DNA of 64,000 nt from Vibrio lentus (GCF_030409755.1 NZ_JAUFQE010000001.1:1736001-1800000); one strand, 5' to 3'; shown: positions 44,116-53,606, counted from the first letter of the stretch. Notes: generated from the letters alone by a model not told the origin. Numbers and translations are program-made.

Positions 44116-44624
44116 GATCACGTCCATTTGATTTTATCCATTACTGTCTTTTTCTATTAAAAGCTCTTCCGTTACAAACATAATCCCATTTTGAGTTTGT
44201 GTCGTATAGGCTTATGTGAATAAAAAATAGTCAATTAAAAAGGAATTATAGTTACGGTGTAACTTTGGTTTGAAGGAGGTAAGTATTACGCGAGAAAGGC
44301 CAGTTAATGGCAGGGGCAGGAAAGGCAAATTATTGGGAACTAAATCCGTGTTAGTCCGGTCTATTAAATACGTATCATTGAACTGTATTGATACTGAAAT
44401 GAATTTGTCATCTGAGATAACTAATCTAAATTTCGAACAACGGCTTAATAGATTGAATTGAGCCATAGTTGATAACTAGGTCATACTTTGATGTAAATGG
44501 TACTCAAAACTCTATATATTTTGTGATTTGTATCATTGATCTGGCCGTCAAACACCGTTAGATTCGAATAGTTGGCAATAAAAATAGCTCATGAAGAGCA
44601 GTTAAAGAAAAGGAAATATCCCTT

Positions 44625-44708
44625 ATGAAAAAAATGAGAAGAGCACAGCTTCATCGCGTTCGTATCCAATACTGGAAAGACACAGCGAAAGAAGCTTCAA
44701 AGAAATAA
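44625..44708 (+). CDS. Candidate small basic protein, 27 residues
   Basis: ATG AAA AAA ATG at 44625 opens a 27-codon frame ending with TAA at 44708, with AAAGGAAA about 10 nt upstream. The peptide starts MKKMRRAQLHRVRIQYWK and ends EASKK; it is strongly basic. A hairpin aagcttta / taaagctt begins at the stop codon. I do not recognise it. Existence as a gene rests on the ribosome site and composition only. Confidence 0.4.
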   Translation: MKKMRRAQLHRVRIQYWKDTAKEASKK

Positions 44709-45021
44709 GCTTTAAATCGTAAAGCTTTAAAAAAGCTGAACAGCTTAATCAAATGTAAAACGCAGCAAACCGATTTCAATAGCGCTCTCAAGGACCTTCA
44801 TCTGGTCGGCGACTAAAGAAATCATCCCCCAAAGAGCTGGCAGGCATTAACAATAATGCAATTCAATGTCAGCTCATTAATACCTCCTAGATTATCCTTA
44901 CCTCACTCAGTACTCAGCTCTCTGAAGCAAAACCAAAACCAACCACCAATCCGTATCTTTGCCTCTATCACGAAAACCGTTGTTAGAATTCAAAGCACCT
45001 AACAATAAAACAGCAGCCAAT

Positions 45022-45050
45022 AAAAAAGCTCCCGATCTCTCAGAAGCTTT
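45022..45050 (-). terminator. Intrinsic terminator of the ABC transporter operon
   Basis: Minus-strand stem AAGCTTC / GGAGCTT followed by TTTT, 57 bases beyond the stop codon of the permease gene. Confidence 0.7.
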
Positions 45051-45106
45051 GATTTAGATTTTGATATCTAATTTGGTTATCCGTTGAGGGCTCAGAATAA
45101 GTGACT

Positions 45107-45964
45107 CTATCGCTGGAACAGCGTCTTCAAGCTCACATCGTCCGTTCTATTTAGCTTTAGGCTCAACAGATAGCCGCCAACACCAATCAGTACATAAATA
45201 CCCAAAGACAGAAATGGCGCTTCTGCAATCACGTTGAATGGATTGCTTGCTGTGAGCAGATTCATCGGCAGTGAAGCGATGAGAGAGAAGAAGTCATTGA
45301 TGCCATAAAATCCAAATACGGCGACAGACAGAAACTTAATCGCATAGCTTGAGATGAAAATGACAAGCAATGGAGAGTTCACCAGTTGTGAAATCGCCAG
45401 AGTAACCGTTGCTAATGGCAGTAGAACTAATGCAATTAACATCATTCGTCCAAAGAACACCAACCAATTGCTCAGCACATAAAACAGTGATTGCTGCTCT
45501 ACTATCAATGCCAATTGTTGTTCGCTTGAAACGTTCAGTACCCAAAACAGGAAGTCAGCGAATAGAACTAATAGCGCGCAGATAGCCGGAATAACCACTA
45601 GACCGAAGCCTAGCTTCACGCCGTGAGTCATGGCATTGGATACTGGCATACTTCTCCAAAACATCGAACTGCCTTCTTGGCGCTCTTTACGCAGTGTTTT
45701 AGGGATGTAAAGCGTCGAAAGTATGAGTGAAATAAGGCCAGCACCAAAGTAGATCACTGAGTTGAGGTCTTGTGCGAACTCTCTGTGGATGTCGCTCACG
45801 TCACCATTCACTCCCATTTGGAAGAAAAACTCATGCTGCGCTGCGCCATTGAAAAACAAACTAACGAACAGCAAGAAACCACATAACGCGATAAATAGAG
45901 GTAATCGAGTGTTAATTTTGTGCTCGATCAGTTCTTTTTCTAGCATATAAAAAGTTGGGTGCAT
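45107..45964 (-). CDS. ABC-2-type transporter permease
   Basis: A 285-residue membrane protein with about six helices (LPLFIALCGFLLFVSLFFNG; LGFGLVVIPAICALLVLFAD; LISLILSTLYIPKTLRKERQ and others). The segment LRKERQEGSSMFWRSMPVSN is typical of ABC-2 permeases. It overlaps the ATPase gene by one base (TAATG). With it and the GntR gene it forms a YtrABC-like cassette. The substrate is unknown; cell-envelope antibiotics are a common inducer in relatives. Confidence 0.85.
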   Translation of the reverse strand: MHPTFYMLEKELIEHKINTRLPLFIALCGFLLFVSLFFNGAAQHEFFFQMGVNGDVSDIHREFAQDLNSVIYFGAGLISLILSTLYIPKTLRKERQEGSSMFWRSMPVSNAMTHGVKLGFGLVVIPAICALLVLFADFLFWVLNVSSEQQLALIVEQQSLFYVLSNWLVFFGRMMLIALVLLPLATVTLAISQLVNSPLLVIFISSYAIKFLSVAVFGFYGINDFFSLIASLPMNLLTASNPFNVIAEAPFLSLGIYVLIGVGGYLLSLKLNRTDDVSLKTLFQR

Positions 45965-46818
45965 TATGCCTTCTCCGTCTGTGTTGCAAGGAATAGGTCT
46001 GCGAGACCAACGTTGTAGATGTTACCCAATGATTCAACTTGCGCTTTATATTGGCCTTCCAATAACCACTTAGTGGTTCCTAGCCCAGGCTGTGAGGTCA
46101 GTGGATTGAGTTTCTGGATTTCGTTTGAGTGGTTGTTTGCGACATCGATAATGAAATAGTCGTTCTCGATGTCTTCCATGCTCTTTTGCAGTACACAATG
46201 GCCTTGCTTTAAAATCAGTACATCCGTTAATAGGTGTTCAATCTCTGAAACCTCGTGGCTAGCAATGATCATCGCGCGTTCGCCATCGTGGAACCACTCT
46301 AGGAGGTGGCGATAAAAAGTATCGCGGTAGAGCAGATCTAGACCTAGCGTTGGCTCATCTAAGATCAACACTTGAGTGTCGGTCGCGATAATGATTGCAA
46401 GGTGAAGCTGTACCTTCATCCCTTTAGAAAGCTGTTTGATCGTTGAAGATAGCTTAATGTTGGTGCTACTTAACGTCTGTTCTGCTTTTTGCTTGTTGAA
46501 GCTTGGGTGAACGCCTTGTGTGTATCGAAGCAGTTGCTTTACTGTCATCCACTCAGGCAATACGTTCACATCTGAAATGTACGATAAGTGCAGCATGAGT
46601 TCAGCGTGCTGGTGGATAGGGTGGTAGCCATTTACTTCAATCTCACCTTGATAGTTGTGCCCACCAAGCAGTGATTTGATCAAGGTCGATTTACCTGCGC
46701 CATTGTGACCTAGCAGCCCAAGCACTTGCCCCGGCTTTAACTCAAAGCTGATGTTCTCGACACCCACTTGATTTGAATAGGTTTTGGTTACGTTTTTCAC
46801 TGAAAGTAAAGTACTCAT
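45964..46818 (-). CDS. ABC transporter ATP-binding protein
   Basis: The 284-residue ATPase has Walker A GLLGHNGAGKSTLIKSL, the signature LSKGMKVQLHLAI, Walker B VLILDEPTLGLD, and the H-loop IIASHEVSE. The signature is a variant (LSKGM for LSGGQ), as often seen in ABC-2 exporters. It overlaps the upstream GntR gene by four bases (ATGA) and the permease by one, so the three are coupled. Confidence 0.94.
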   Translation of the reverse strand: MSTLLSVKNVTKTYSNQVGVENISFELKPGQVLGLLGHNGAGKSTLIKSLLGGHNYQGEIEVNGYHPIHQHAELMLHLSYISDVNVLPEWMTVKQLLRYTQGVHPSFNKQKAEQTLSSTNIKLSSTIKQLSKGMKVQLHLAIIIATDTQVLILDEPTLGLDLLYRDTFYRHLLEWFHDGERAMIIASHEVSEIEHLLTDVLILKQGHCVLQKSMEDIENDYFIIDVANNHSNEIQKLNPLTSQPGLGTTKWLLEGQYKAQVESLGNIYNVGLADLFLATQTEKA

Positions 46819-47186
46819 GACTTGTCCTTTATATGTTGTTCTAGCTGTTTCACGAGTTCTTCGACACTCATATCAATGATGCCTAGCGTCTCAGCGATGG
46901 CTGGGATCTGTGTGTTGATGAATGATTGATGTGCGGACTCTTTCAATTTTTGAAGAGCCCCTTCTGCGACATACATACCTTGGCCGCGTTTTTTCTCGAC
47001 TAGGTCTTCATCAACCAGTAACTGATAGCTTTTCATGACAGTAAGGTGGTTGATTTTAAGATCGGCGGCAACAGCACGCACTGAGGGCAATGCTTGTTGT
47101 TCTAACCAAACACCTTGAAGAATTTGGTCACTGATCTTTGCAGCTAGCTGCCTAAAGATCGGTTGGTCGTCTTTCCATTCGGTCAT
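46815..47186 (-). CDS. GntR-family regulator (YtrA-like)
   Basis: A 123-residue short GntR regulator. The winged helix has PIFRQLAAKISDQILQGVW, LPSVRAVAADLKINHLTVMK and EDLVEKKRGQGMYVAEGA; only a short helical tail follows, as in YtrA-type members that lack an effector domain. It is the first gene of the unit with an ABC ATPase and permease, and probably represses it. Confidence 0.92.
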   Translation of the reverse strand: MTEWKDDQPIFRQLAAKISDQILQGVWLEQQALPSVRAVAADLKINHLTVMKSYQLLVDEDLVEKKRGQGMYVAEGALQKLKESAHQSFINTQIPAIAETLGIIDMSVEELVKQLEQHIKDKS

Positions 47187-47413
47187 AATTAAAACTGCAT
47201 GGTGATATATATGTGTATAACACTAACCTTTTTATCCAGATTGGCAAGGTTTTTATTGGAAATAATTATTATCGACGGACTAGAAGTGCTTGAAGGTAGA
47301 GGTGTGAAATATAGATAAGATGCTGAATTTTAAGTGATTTAATTTTGGCTGTTCACATGATGATTACTTCGATAAGCTGTTGCCTGTTTGATTTTAGGGT
47401 AGGCAATATTTCC

Positions 47414-47478
47414 CCTGTGAGCTCTGGCATGATTGTCTTTTCGTGCCTAATGTCATTCAGGATAAATGAGCTCACAGG
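47414..47478. other. 11-base inverted repeat in the 47.2-47.5 kb gap
   Basis: Perfect arms CCTGTGAGCTC (47414-47424) and GAGCTCACAGG (47468-47478) enclose 43 bases. It lies 22 bases beyond the stop of the EAL gene. Neither strand has a T-run, so it is not a standard terminator. The rest of 47187-47500 shows nothing else. Confidence 0.6.
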
Positions 47479-47500
47479 TAGTTAAATGTCTAGAGGGTGA

Positions 47501-49243
47501 TCAAGTCGTGGTGCTTTGAGGTCTGCTGTACAAGTAGCCTTGTTGCAGGTTGTAGCCGAGTTGACACAAGATGTATTGCTGTCGGCGAGTTTCGACACCT
47601 TCGTAAATCATAGTGATGTTAGATAAGCGTCCAATTTCGGATATGTTGAGCAACACTCCTTGATGATGTTCTCCTGATTCAATGTCTTTGACAAAGCAGC
47701 GATCTAACTTCAGGTACGTCGGAGAAATAACGCTAATAATTTCGATATTATTGTTTCCGGTACCGAAGTCATCCAGCGCGATAGTAATCCCCAACTTTTT
47801 AATTTCTTTGATGTTATCAATCACCTCACACCCATACCCGATGTTCGAGTATTCGGTGATCTCGACAACAAATTCGTTCGCTTCCATTGCCGCTAAATGG
47901 TACTGAATTTTAGCAAAGTTAGTACCCACTAACGCGCTCGGGCATACGTTGACGCCATAGATCTCATGGCTATTGTTTGATTTAGCGTTTTTAACCGTCT
48001 CAATCAGCAAAATGGTATGGAAGGTCAATAGGTTAGTGCGTCTCATGGCATTGATGAAATCTAACACACCGACATTGCGTACTCTGGACAACAGTTCATA
48101 GTACAAGACGCTGTTGTCTTCCGTGTTGATGATAGGCTCTTCTTCAAAGGAGGTGTTCTTCCAGCGAAACAGATAAACGACAAAGCCCAACAGGTAAGAA
48201 CGATAAAATATTAGAGTTAACAGTAAAGTTAGCCCGATCCAGAATGCGATTATATTGTGACTATAAAAAGTGATAGTCGCACCGCTTGGCAGTGAGTGTT
48301 GGTAAATGGGCTGGCTTTGCTCTCCGAGATTCAGAATGTAATAGCCGTTTTTTTGTATCGAGACTGAATCTATGAACAGCGGCAATAATGAGTTTCTATA
48401 GCGAGCTTCTATTGAGTTCTTGGAAATGCGAGCGGTAAGGTAAACGCCGTTTTCAGGCAACGTAAAACGTGAGTAAGCAAAATCTAGGCTGTCGTAGAAC
48501 TCATCAACTTGGTTTGGCTCTATGAACTTGGAGCGGCTCTTGGATATGTAACATGAGCCATCTGGTGTTGTCATGATGACGGAGTCAAAGTTTAGAGAGT
48601 GCCTTAGCGCGTAGACAGCAACGTCGCTGTAACAACCATCACTCATCACTTCTTCTGCGACCTGCTTAGTGTTGAGGCTGTATTCATCGGCAATTTTCGT
48701 TGTGTAAAAGATTTGGGAAAAGTAGATAACGAATAAGATAAACGAAGAAACAGTCAGCATGAGTATGAAAGAGCGTATCAGTTCTTTGTGGTAAGAGCGG
48801 TACATCAGCTTTAGCACATCGATATGGCTGGGCTTGAATTGGTTGATGTTGTGCTTAGGTTTGATGCGATCTGCCGGACTTTTATCTAAATCAATAAAGT
48901 AGCCGACCTTATATAAGTTGGTGATCAGTTCGTTATTATTATCAATCTTTGCTTTTTTACATAAACTTCGATACTTCTTTCTTATCGAAGCGATAATGTT
49001 TTTTAATGCGTACAAACTAAACTCTTCATCAAAATGTAATTTAAACGATTCTTCAACGTCTCGTGCTGATTGAGGGTTCGATATTGAAGAGTGCTCAACA
49101 AGATATTTAAATACAAAACTCTCTTTACTATTTAGACTTTCCTCTGATATTTTATTACTGTTTCTTTTGATGTATATTTTTTCTTCATTATAAATAAGTT
49201 GCAAGCTCTCATTATTGTTATTTATATTGAAAGAACAGTGCAT
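47501..49243 (-). CDS. Membrane protein fusing a ToxR-like winged helix to an EAL domain
   Basis: 580 residues in four parts. Residues ~40-120 look like an OmpR/ToxR-type DNA-binding domain (FKYLVEHSSISNPQSARDVE, LYALKNIIASIRKKYR, LITNLYKVGYFIDL). TM1 is ~158-178. A periplasmic part to ~330 has two cysteines (204, 231), recalling redox-sensing CSS domains. TM2 is ~331-357. Residues ~375-575 are an EAL domain in which ELL replaces EAL but N432, EITE, DDFGTG, K513, EGVE and QGY remain, so cyclic-di-GMP hydrolysis is possible. The AT-rich 5' region suggests silencing or transfer. Confidence 0.8.
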   Translation of the reverse strand: MHCSFNINNNNESLQLIYNEEKIYIKRNSNKISEESLNSKESFVFKYLVEHSSISNPQSARDVEESFKLHFDEEFSLYALKNIIASIRKKYRSLCKKAKIDNNNELITNLYKVGYFIDLDKSPADRIKPKHNINQFKPSHIDVLKLMYRSYHKELIRSFILMLTVSSFILFVIYFSQIFYTTKIADEYSLNTKQVAEEVMSDGCYSDVAVYALRHSLNFDSVIMTTPDGSCYISKSRSKFIEPNQVDEFYDSLDFAYSRFTLPENGVYLTARISKNSIEARYRNSLLPLFIDSVSIQKNGYYILNLGEQSQPIYQHSLPSGATITFYSHNIIAFWIGLTLLLTLIFYRSYLLGFVVYLFRWKNTSFEEEPIINTEDNSVLYYELLSRVRNVGVLDFINAMRRTNLLTFHTILLIETVKNAKSNNSHEIYGVNVCPSALVGTNFAKIQYHLAAMEANEFVVEITEYSNIGYGCEVIDNIKEIKKLGITIALDDFGTGNNNIEIISVISPTYLKLDRCFVKDIESGEHHQGVLLNISEIGRLSNITMIYEGVETRRQQYILCQLGYNLQQGYLYSRPQSTTT

Positions 49244-50085
49244 AGCTCAACTCCTAAGCGATAGTTATTATATTCGTGTAATTGATATGTGGTGGCTGAG
49301 ATTGTCATTCAACCCAAGAGTCCTTTCAAAATAACATAACTAAAATGTCACCATTTCCTCTCAAGATATTGATACTAATCGCAGAATCTGGGCTGTAATG
49401 AAAGGTTATCGAGATGTTCACCCAAAACTTGAATTTATAAATGAAAGGCGATTTTTTACAAGAGAGAAGGGGGATTTATCCATTTGTTTTGGTATTTATC
49501 CAATTATAAGCTTCTATACTAGCGGTTTTAATCATAAATCAAGCAGTTGCTAATGTAGATGGTCGTAGTATTTGTGGTGGCTATTGATGAGGCAGATTTA
49601 TCAGAATTTTTCAGGATAAAATTTAATTACAAGAACTTAGGTGACATTAATATCATTTAATATAGATACTACTTTTTATTATTGAATATGAATTTAAATT
49701 AATTAAATCATCAATAGTGGGATTTTAAAAAGGTTTGTAAGTTGGGTTTGCTAATTAATCTGTTCGGATAAGAATCTAATTGATTTATTTTACCTGGAAG
49801 GATTAAATCTAAAGCGATACGTTGTTTTAATTGTGATTTTTATTCCATAGTTAACCTATTTGTGGTTAGCATTTGAACTCTATTTTGTTGATGAATATTG
49901 TGATTTGATATGAGTTAGGTTGGTAAAATGCTTAGATCTCTAATTAAACGTAGATATATTAACGACTTGACTCAATTAGTGTTACTTTTTAGTCAGTTAT
50001 AATTAGAAGTGAAATTGGCTTTTGATTATTTAACAAACACCATCATAAATCCCCCTAGGGGAAAAGACGTAGATTTCCGTATAAG
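49244..50085. other. AT-rich gene-free stretch upstream of the winged-helix/EAL gene
   Basis: More than 800 bases of strongly AT-rich sequence hold no convincing gene. A 24-codon ORF at 49929 (MLRSLIKRR start) has only a weak ribosome site. The palindrome ccccctagggg lies at about 50050. The region would carry the EAL gene's promoter and is a likely target for H-NS-type binding. Confidence 0.5.
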
Positions 50086-50125
50086 GTTAAAAATAAAGCT
50101 CCTAATTAGGTGACTAATAGGAGCT
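50086..50125 (-). terminator. Intrinsic terminator
   Basis: Minus-strand stem AGCTCCTA / TAGGAGCT with an inner TTAG / CTAA, followed by TTTATTTTT, 41 bases beyond the stop of the beta-barrel gene. Confidence 0.82.
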
Positions 50126-50165
50126 CTCGATTGCTTTCTATTGGTGAGAGGTAGAAAGCTAAAGG

Positions 50166-50693
50166 CTAGAAATTGAAGCTTGCGGTAACGCGTACTACGT
50201 CTTCTTCAAATGGTGTTGTGCTAGAGTTAGGGCCTGTACCCGTTGGCACCATTGCAGAATCATTGATCTTACCGTAATCCACCGTTAAGCCTATCATGCG
50301 CCAGTTAACCGAGCCATAGACATTGTCGATATTGATGTCGTTAAATGAAGAGTTGTCAAATCTCACATCTGCATTCAGATAGTTAATACCGATCTTTGGG
50401 ATAATATCGAACTCAGCGATTTCAAATTTGTAGCCAATGTTGGAGTATAAGCCCCATGCATCTTGTGAGTTTGGCTCATCTAAATCTACCGCTTCCGTTC
50501 CTAATGAGAAACCGCCACCGACAACGATGTTGTTCGACAACTCTTTACTATAGCCGAAGCTTGCCAGTTCTTGATTTCCGATGAAGGTCACACCAGCTTC
50601 GATAGAGTTGTCACGGCTATTTGCGAATGCAGACAATGACATACATACCGTTGAAATTACGATGGCTGGTAAAACGAAGGTGTTCTTTTTCAT
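50166..50693 (-). CDS. Small outer-membrane beta-barrel protein
   Basis: The 175-residue protein has a signal peptide (MKKNTFVLPAIVISTVCMSL, cleaved after AFA) and a mature part of about 150 residues with alternating hydrophobic strands ending in VRVTASFNF, whose final phenylalanine is a BAM signal. It resembles 8-stranded OmpX/OmpW-sized barrels. ATG 50693 with AAGAGAA upstream is preferred; the frame is open from 50807 but the added part lacks sense. It stands upstream of the winged-helix/EAL gene across the AT-rich gap. Function is unknown. Confidence 0.78.
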   Translation of the reverse strand: MKKNTFVLPAIVISTVCMSLSAFANSRDNSIEAGVTFIGNQELASFGYSKELSNNIVVGGGFSLGTEAVDLDEPNSQDAWGLYSNIGYKFEIAEFDIIPKIGINYLNADVRFDNSSFNDINIDNVYGSVNWRMIGLTVDYGKINDSAMVPTGTGPNSSTTPFEEDVVRVTASFNF

Positions 50694-50871
50694 GATTCTC
50701 TTTCTCATTTGGTTAAGATGGAAAAAGTTTACAAAAGAACGAGACTCAAATATGAGTCGTGACAGAGTCAAGAATGAGCTAAACAAGAACTGACATAAAG
50801 CGAACAATACTCACCCAAAGATGGCGATTAAGGCCAAGTTTTATGGCTAGGCGGAAAGCTGTGAATGGTGA

Positions 50872-51351
50872 TTAACATGCGCCATCAAGCACGACGATTT
50901 GTGGTTCTTTTTCTGGTTGATACAGCACCTGACAAAAGTCCCCTATAGGTGAATAGGTGTAACTTTCCGTATCAAAAGAGATAACGGCGACCCTTTCTGC
51001 ATTGCTGCCATCCTCGACTTCTTTGTTGTTTACGTATAGCTCCGTTGGGTCAATGCTAAGCAAGCGCCTTAACGAATCGACATAAGCGATTGGATAACCA
51101 TGGCACACGTAGTAGGTTTCGATTTCAGTTTTTTCCACGTAGTTACATTCACCCTCAACGCCCGCGATTGCTGATTTAGCGTAGATCATGTCTATACCAG
51201 TACGAAGGTTGCCTGCCACGTCGTGTATTTTACTTGCTCGTGCGTTTCCTTGAACATCTAAGAACTTCACCATCGCGGTAGCAGAAACCAGTCCTAGAAT
51301 AACTAAACAAGTGATCAGTTCCAAAATAGTAAAGCCGCGTTGTGTTCTCAT
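50872..51351 (-). CDS. Type IV pilin-like / pseudopilin protein
   Basis: The prepilin peptidase motif RGFTILELITCLVILGLVSA lies directly at the N-terminus: cleavage would fall after the glycine, and the glutamate at +5 is present. The 159-residue length fits minor pilins, MSHA-type pilins and type II secretion pseudopilins. The C-terminal domain has cysteines (GECNYVE, YVCHGYP, DFCQVL and the last residue), probably paired. No other pilus genes are next to it, so it is an orphan. Confidence 0.9.
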   Translation of the reverse strand: MRTQRGFTILELITCLVILGLVSATAMVKFLDVQGNARASKIHDVAGNLRTGIDMIYAKSAIAGVEGECNYVEKTEIETYYVCHGYPIAYVDSLRRLLSIDPTELYVNNKEVEDGSNAERVAVISFDTESYTYSPIGDFCQVLYQPEKEPQIVVLDGAC

Positions 51352-51614
51352 ATTGGTAGCTTTAGAGCCTTATGCAAGTGTTGGCGTAGGGTAAACGAAA
51401 TACTGATATCATTACAGTTAGTAGGTATAAGTGCGTACTACTATATTAACGGGTGATGTTATTTAAGTTTATAATAAACAATAGGTTATCTTGTTTCCTT
51501 TCTTGGTTGGTGCAATGTAAGCTTGCGTAAGCGTTAACAAAGACAGCACCATGCTGTTCACTAAGCAACCAAAGATCTAACGTATTGATAAATAAATCTT
51601 TAGTTGTCTATTTA

Positions 51615-53606
51615 TCAAGCGGATAAAAATCGACTTTCGACTTCATTTGAGGGAATAGGCCTACTGAACAAGAACCCTTGAAGGTAGCGGTAACCACAGT
51701 CGATGAGGAACGCTTTTTGTTGTTCTGTCTCGACGCCTTCAGCCACCACTTTTAACCCCAGTTTGTCACAGATCGCATGAGCTGCTCGGACGATCGCTTT
51801 ACTCCCTTTGTGTGAACCGTGGACAAAGCTTTTATCGAGTTTAACCGTGCTAATTGGCAGGTCGTGCAACATAGAGAGAGAAGAATAGCCGGTTCCGAAA
51901 TCGTCGAGGTGAAGCTCAACACCCAATTTCGATATATCGTTCAGTGCTTGCCTAACTTCACCGTGTTTGAAAATCATTGAAGATTCCGTGATTTCAAGAG
52001 CAATGCTTTGAGGGTTGATATTGTAGAAGTTAAGCATTGCAGACAGCTGTTCAGCAAAGGTTGCATGCATCTGAATACTCGAGATATTGATGCTCATCAT
52101 CAATTCACTATCAAACTCCCGATGCCATATCGATAACTGTTTGAGTGCTGAATTGAGCACCCATTTTCCTAGCGGTACGATTTGACCCGTTTCTTCCGCT
52201 AATGTGATGAATTCATCAGGGCCAATGTTACCCAGCTCTTTGTCTGACCATCGGAGTAGCGCTTCAAACCCTTTCACCTTGTCATTGTTGATGTTCATGA
52301 TCGGTTGATAATGCAGATTAAGATCGTCGTTTTCTAAGGCTTGAGTCAATCGATGGCGGATTTCTACTTTCCGATGAAGGATCTGCGCTAAGTTAGGGGT
52401 GAAAGTTTGGAAACGATTTCGACCATTAGCTTTGGCAATGTGCATCGCCATCCCTGCTTGTTTCAGCAATGACTCTTGATCGACGGCATTGTCAGGGAAG
52501 TGTGCCGTACCAATGCTGCAACCCACAGACAAGGTGCCAATCCCTCTAATATGGAAACTGCGGTTTAAGGCATTGATAATACGCGAGCAAAGTAACGGGA
52601 TGTTGTGGTTTCGGCAGGTGTGGGCGATGACGATGAATTCGTCGCCACCAAATCGACCAATCATGCAGGTTTCATCAACGAGCTGTTTGAGACGTTCACC
52701 CACTTGTTTGAGTAGCTGGTCGCCGACATTGTGTCCATACGTGTCGTTAACCAGTTTGAAGCCATCAAGGTCAACGAACATCAACTCAAAGGGGGAGCGA
52801 TAGGCGATACTGGTTTCCAGAAGGTTGGTGATGCCACGGCGGTTATAAAGCTCAGTTAAGCAGTCGTGCTCCGCGTTGTATCTGGCTCTTATCAGCTTCT
52901 CTTTTTGTTTGGTTGTGCAAGTCAGATCTAACAGCAATTCACTCTTATCAAATAACCACTTTCCCTGTACATCAAAATGATGCGCTTTATCACCAATCTG
53001 GCAGCTAACTTCTTCTAAAATCTCTTGGCCTTTACGTGCTGAAAATAACCATTGGTCGGCTATTTCTTCACTTGAAACGAAATCGGAGAGGGTGGTAAAC
53101 GGTGATCCGTAGTTTTGGGAAAATGCAGAGTTAGCACTCACTACCGCTCCCGATCTATCAAACAAAAGGGATAGGTTAGAGCCATCAGAGCAAGCAAGGT
53201 CGTGCTTTAGGCTGCCTTCTTCTGCGATGACCTGTACCAGCATTCCGGTACGACCATCTGGTAATGGGATCCCAGAGAACAAACACAGTGCCCGCTTAGC
53301 AATGTACTTGGGTGTGAAGTTCCACCATGTCTTGATGCTTTCATCTCGTAAAAACTGCCTTTGATACTCTTCAAGAGTGGCTTCTATCGCCTTGGACATC
53401 TCGACACTAAAATCGCGCGACGTCAGTTCAAATAAGGACTCAGACTCCCAGAGAGGGAGGGCGCTGCTATTTGCCCAAGTTATTCTCTTATTATCAATGT
53501 CATATATCCAAATTGGACACTGGAGATACTCGAAAGGTTGATAACTTGTCATCATATTGAACTCGGTGAACTGATATTTGGGACGATCGATGCCTACTGA
53601 ACTCAT
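51615..53606 (-). CDS. PAS-GGDEF-EAL cyclic-di-GMP protein
   Basis: The 663-residue protein has two PAS-like segments (residues ~25-130 and ~140-230), a GGDEF domain with intact GGDEF at ~320-324, and an EAL domain with intact EAL at 448-450 (FEALLRW), the catalytic EITE and DDFGTGYSS, and EGVETEQQ. Both motifs are complete, so it could be a synthase, phosphodiesterase or both. No membrane helix is seen; it is soluble and may bind a small cofactor through PAS. It lies near the HD-GYP and winged-helix/EAL genes. Confidence 0.94.
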   Translation of the reverse strand: MSSVGIDRPKYQFTEFNMMTSYQPFEYLQCPIWIYDIDNKRITWANSSALPLWESESLFELTSRDFSVEMSKAIEATLEEYQRQFLRDESIKTWWNFTPKYIAKRALCLFSGIPLPDGRTGMLVQVIAEEGSLKHDLACSDGSNLSLLFDRSGAVVSANSAFSQNYGSPFTTLSDFVSSEEIADQWLFSARKGQEILEEVSCQIGDKAHHFDVQGKWLFDKSELLLDLTCTTKQKEKLIRARYNAEHDCLTELYNRRGITNLLETSIAYRSPFELMFVDLDGFKLVNDTYGHNVGDQLLKQVGERLKQLVDETCMIGRFGGDEFIVIAHTCRNHNIPLLCSRIINALNRSFHIRGIGTLSVGCSIGTAHFPDNAVDQESLLKQAGMAMHIAKANGRNRFQTFTPNLAQILHRKVEIRHRLTQALENDDLNLHYQPIMNINNDKVKGFEALLRWSDKELGNIGPDEFITLAEETGQIVPLGKWVLNSALKQLSIWHREFDSELMMSINISSIQMHATFAEQLSAMLNFYNINPQSIALEITESSMIFKHGEVRQALNDISKLGVELHLDDFGTGYSSLSMLHDLPISTVKLDKSFVHGSHKGSKAIVRAAHAICDKLGLKVVAEGVETEQQKAFLIDCGYRYLQGFLFSRPIPSNEVESRFLSA

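Larger units (their letters stand above)
44116..45106. other. Long intergenic region, about 1 kb
   Basis: It holds a small plus-strand ORF at 44625-44708 and a minus-strand terminator at 45022-45050. At 44273 a perfect AAGGAGG is followed by a 60-codon open frame that has no usual start codon at the right distance. The rest is AT-rich and shows nothing clear. Confidence 0.45.

Noticed and set aside
44212..44466. Minus-strand ORF of 84 codons
   Set aside because: No ribosome site, unusual amino-acid composition and no resemblance to a protein family.
48500..48660. Canonical CSS-motif domain in the winged-helix/EAL protein
   Set aside because: Two cysteines are present, but the Cys-Ser-Ser sequence itself is not; only a functional parallel is suggested.
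49929..50003. 24-codon ORF starting MLRSLIKRR
   Set aside because: Weak ribosome site and no supporting context; chance frame in AT-rich DNA is more likely.
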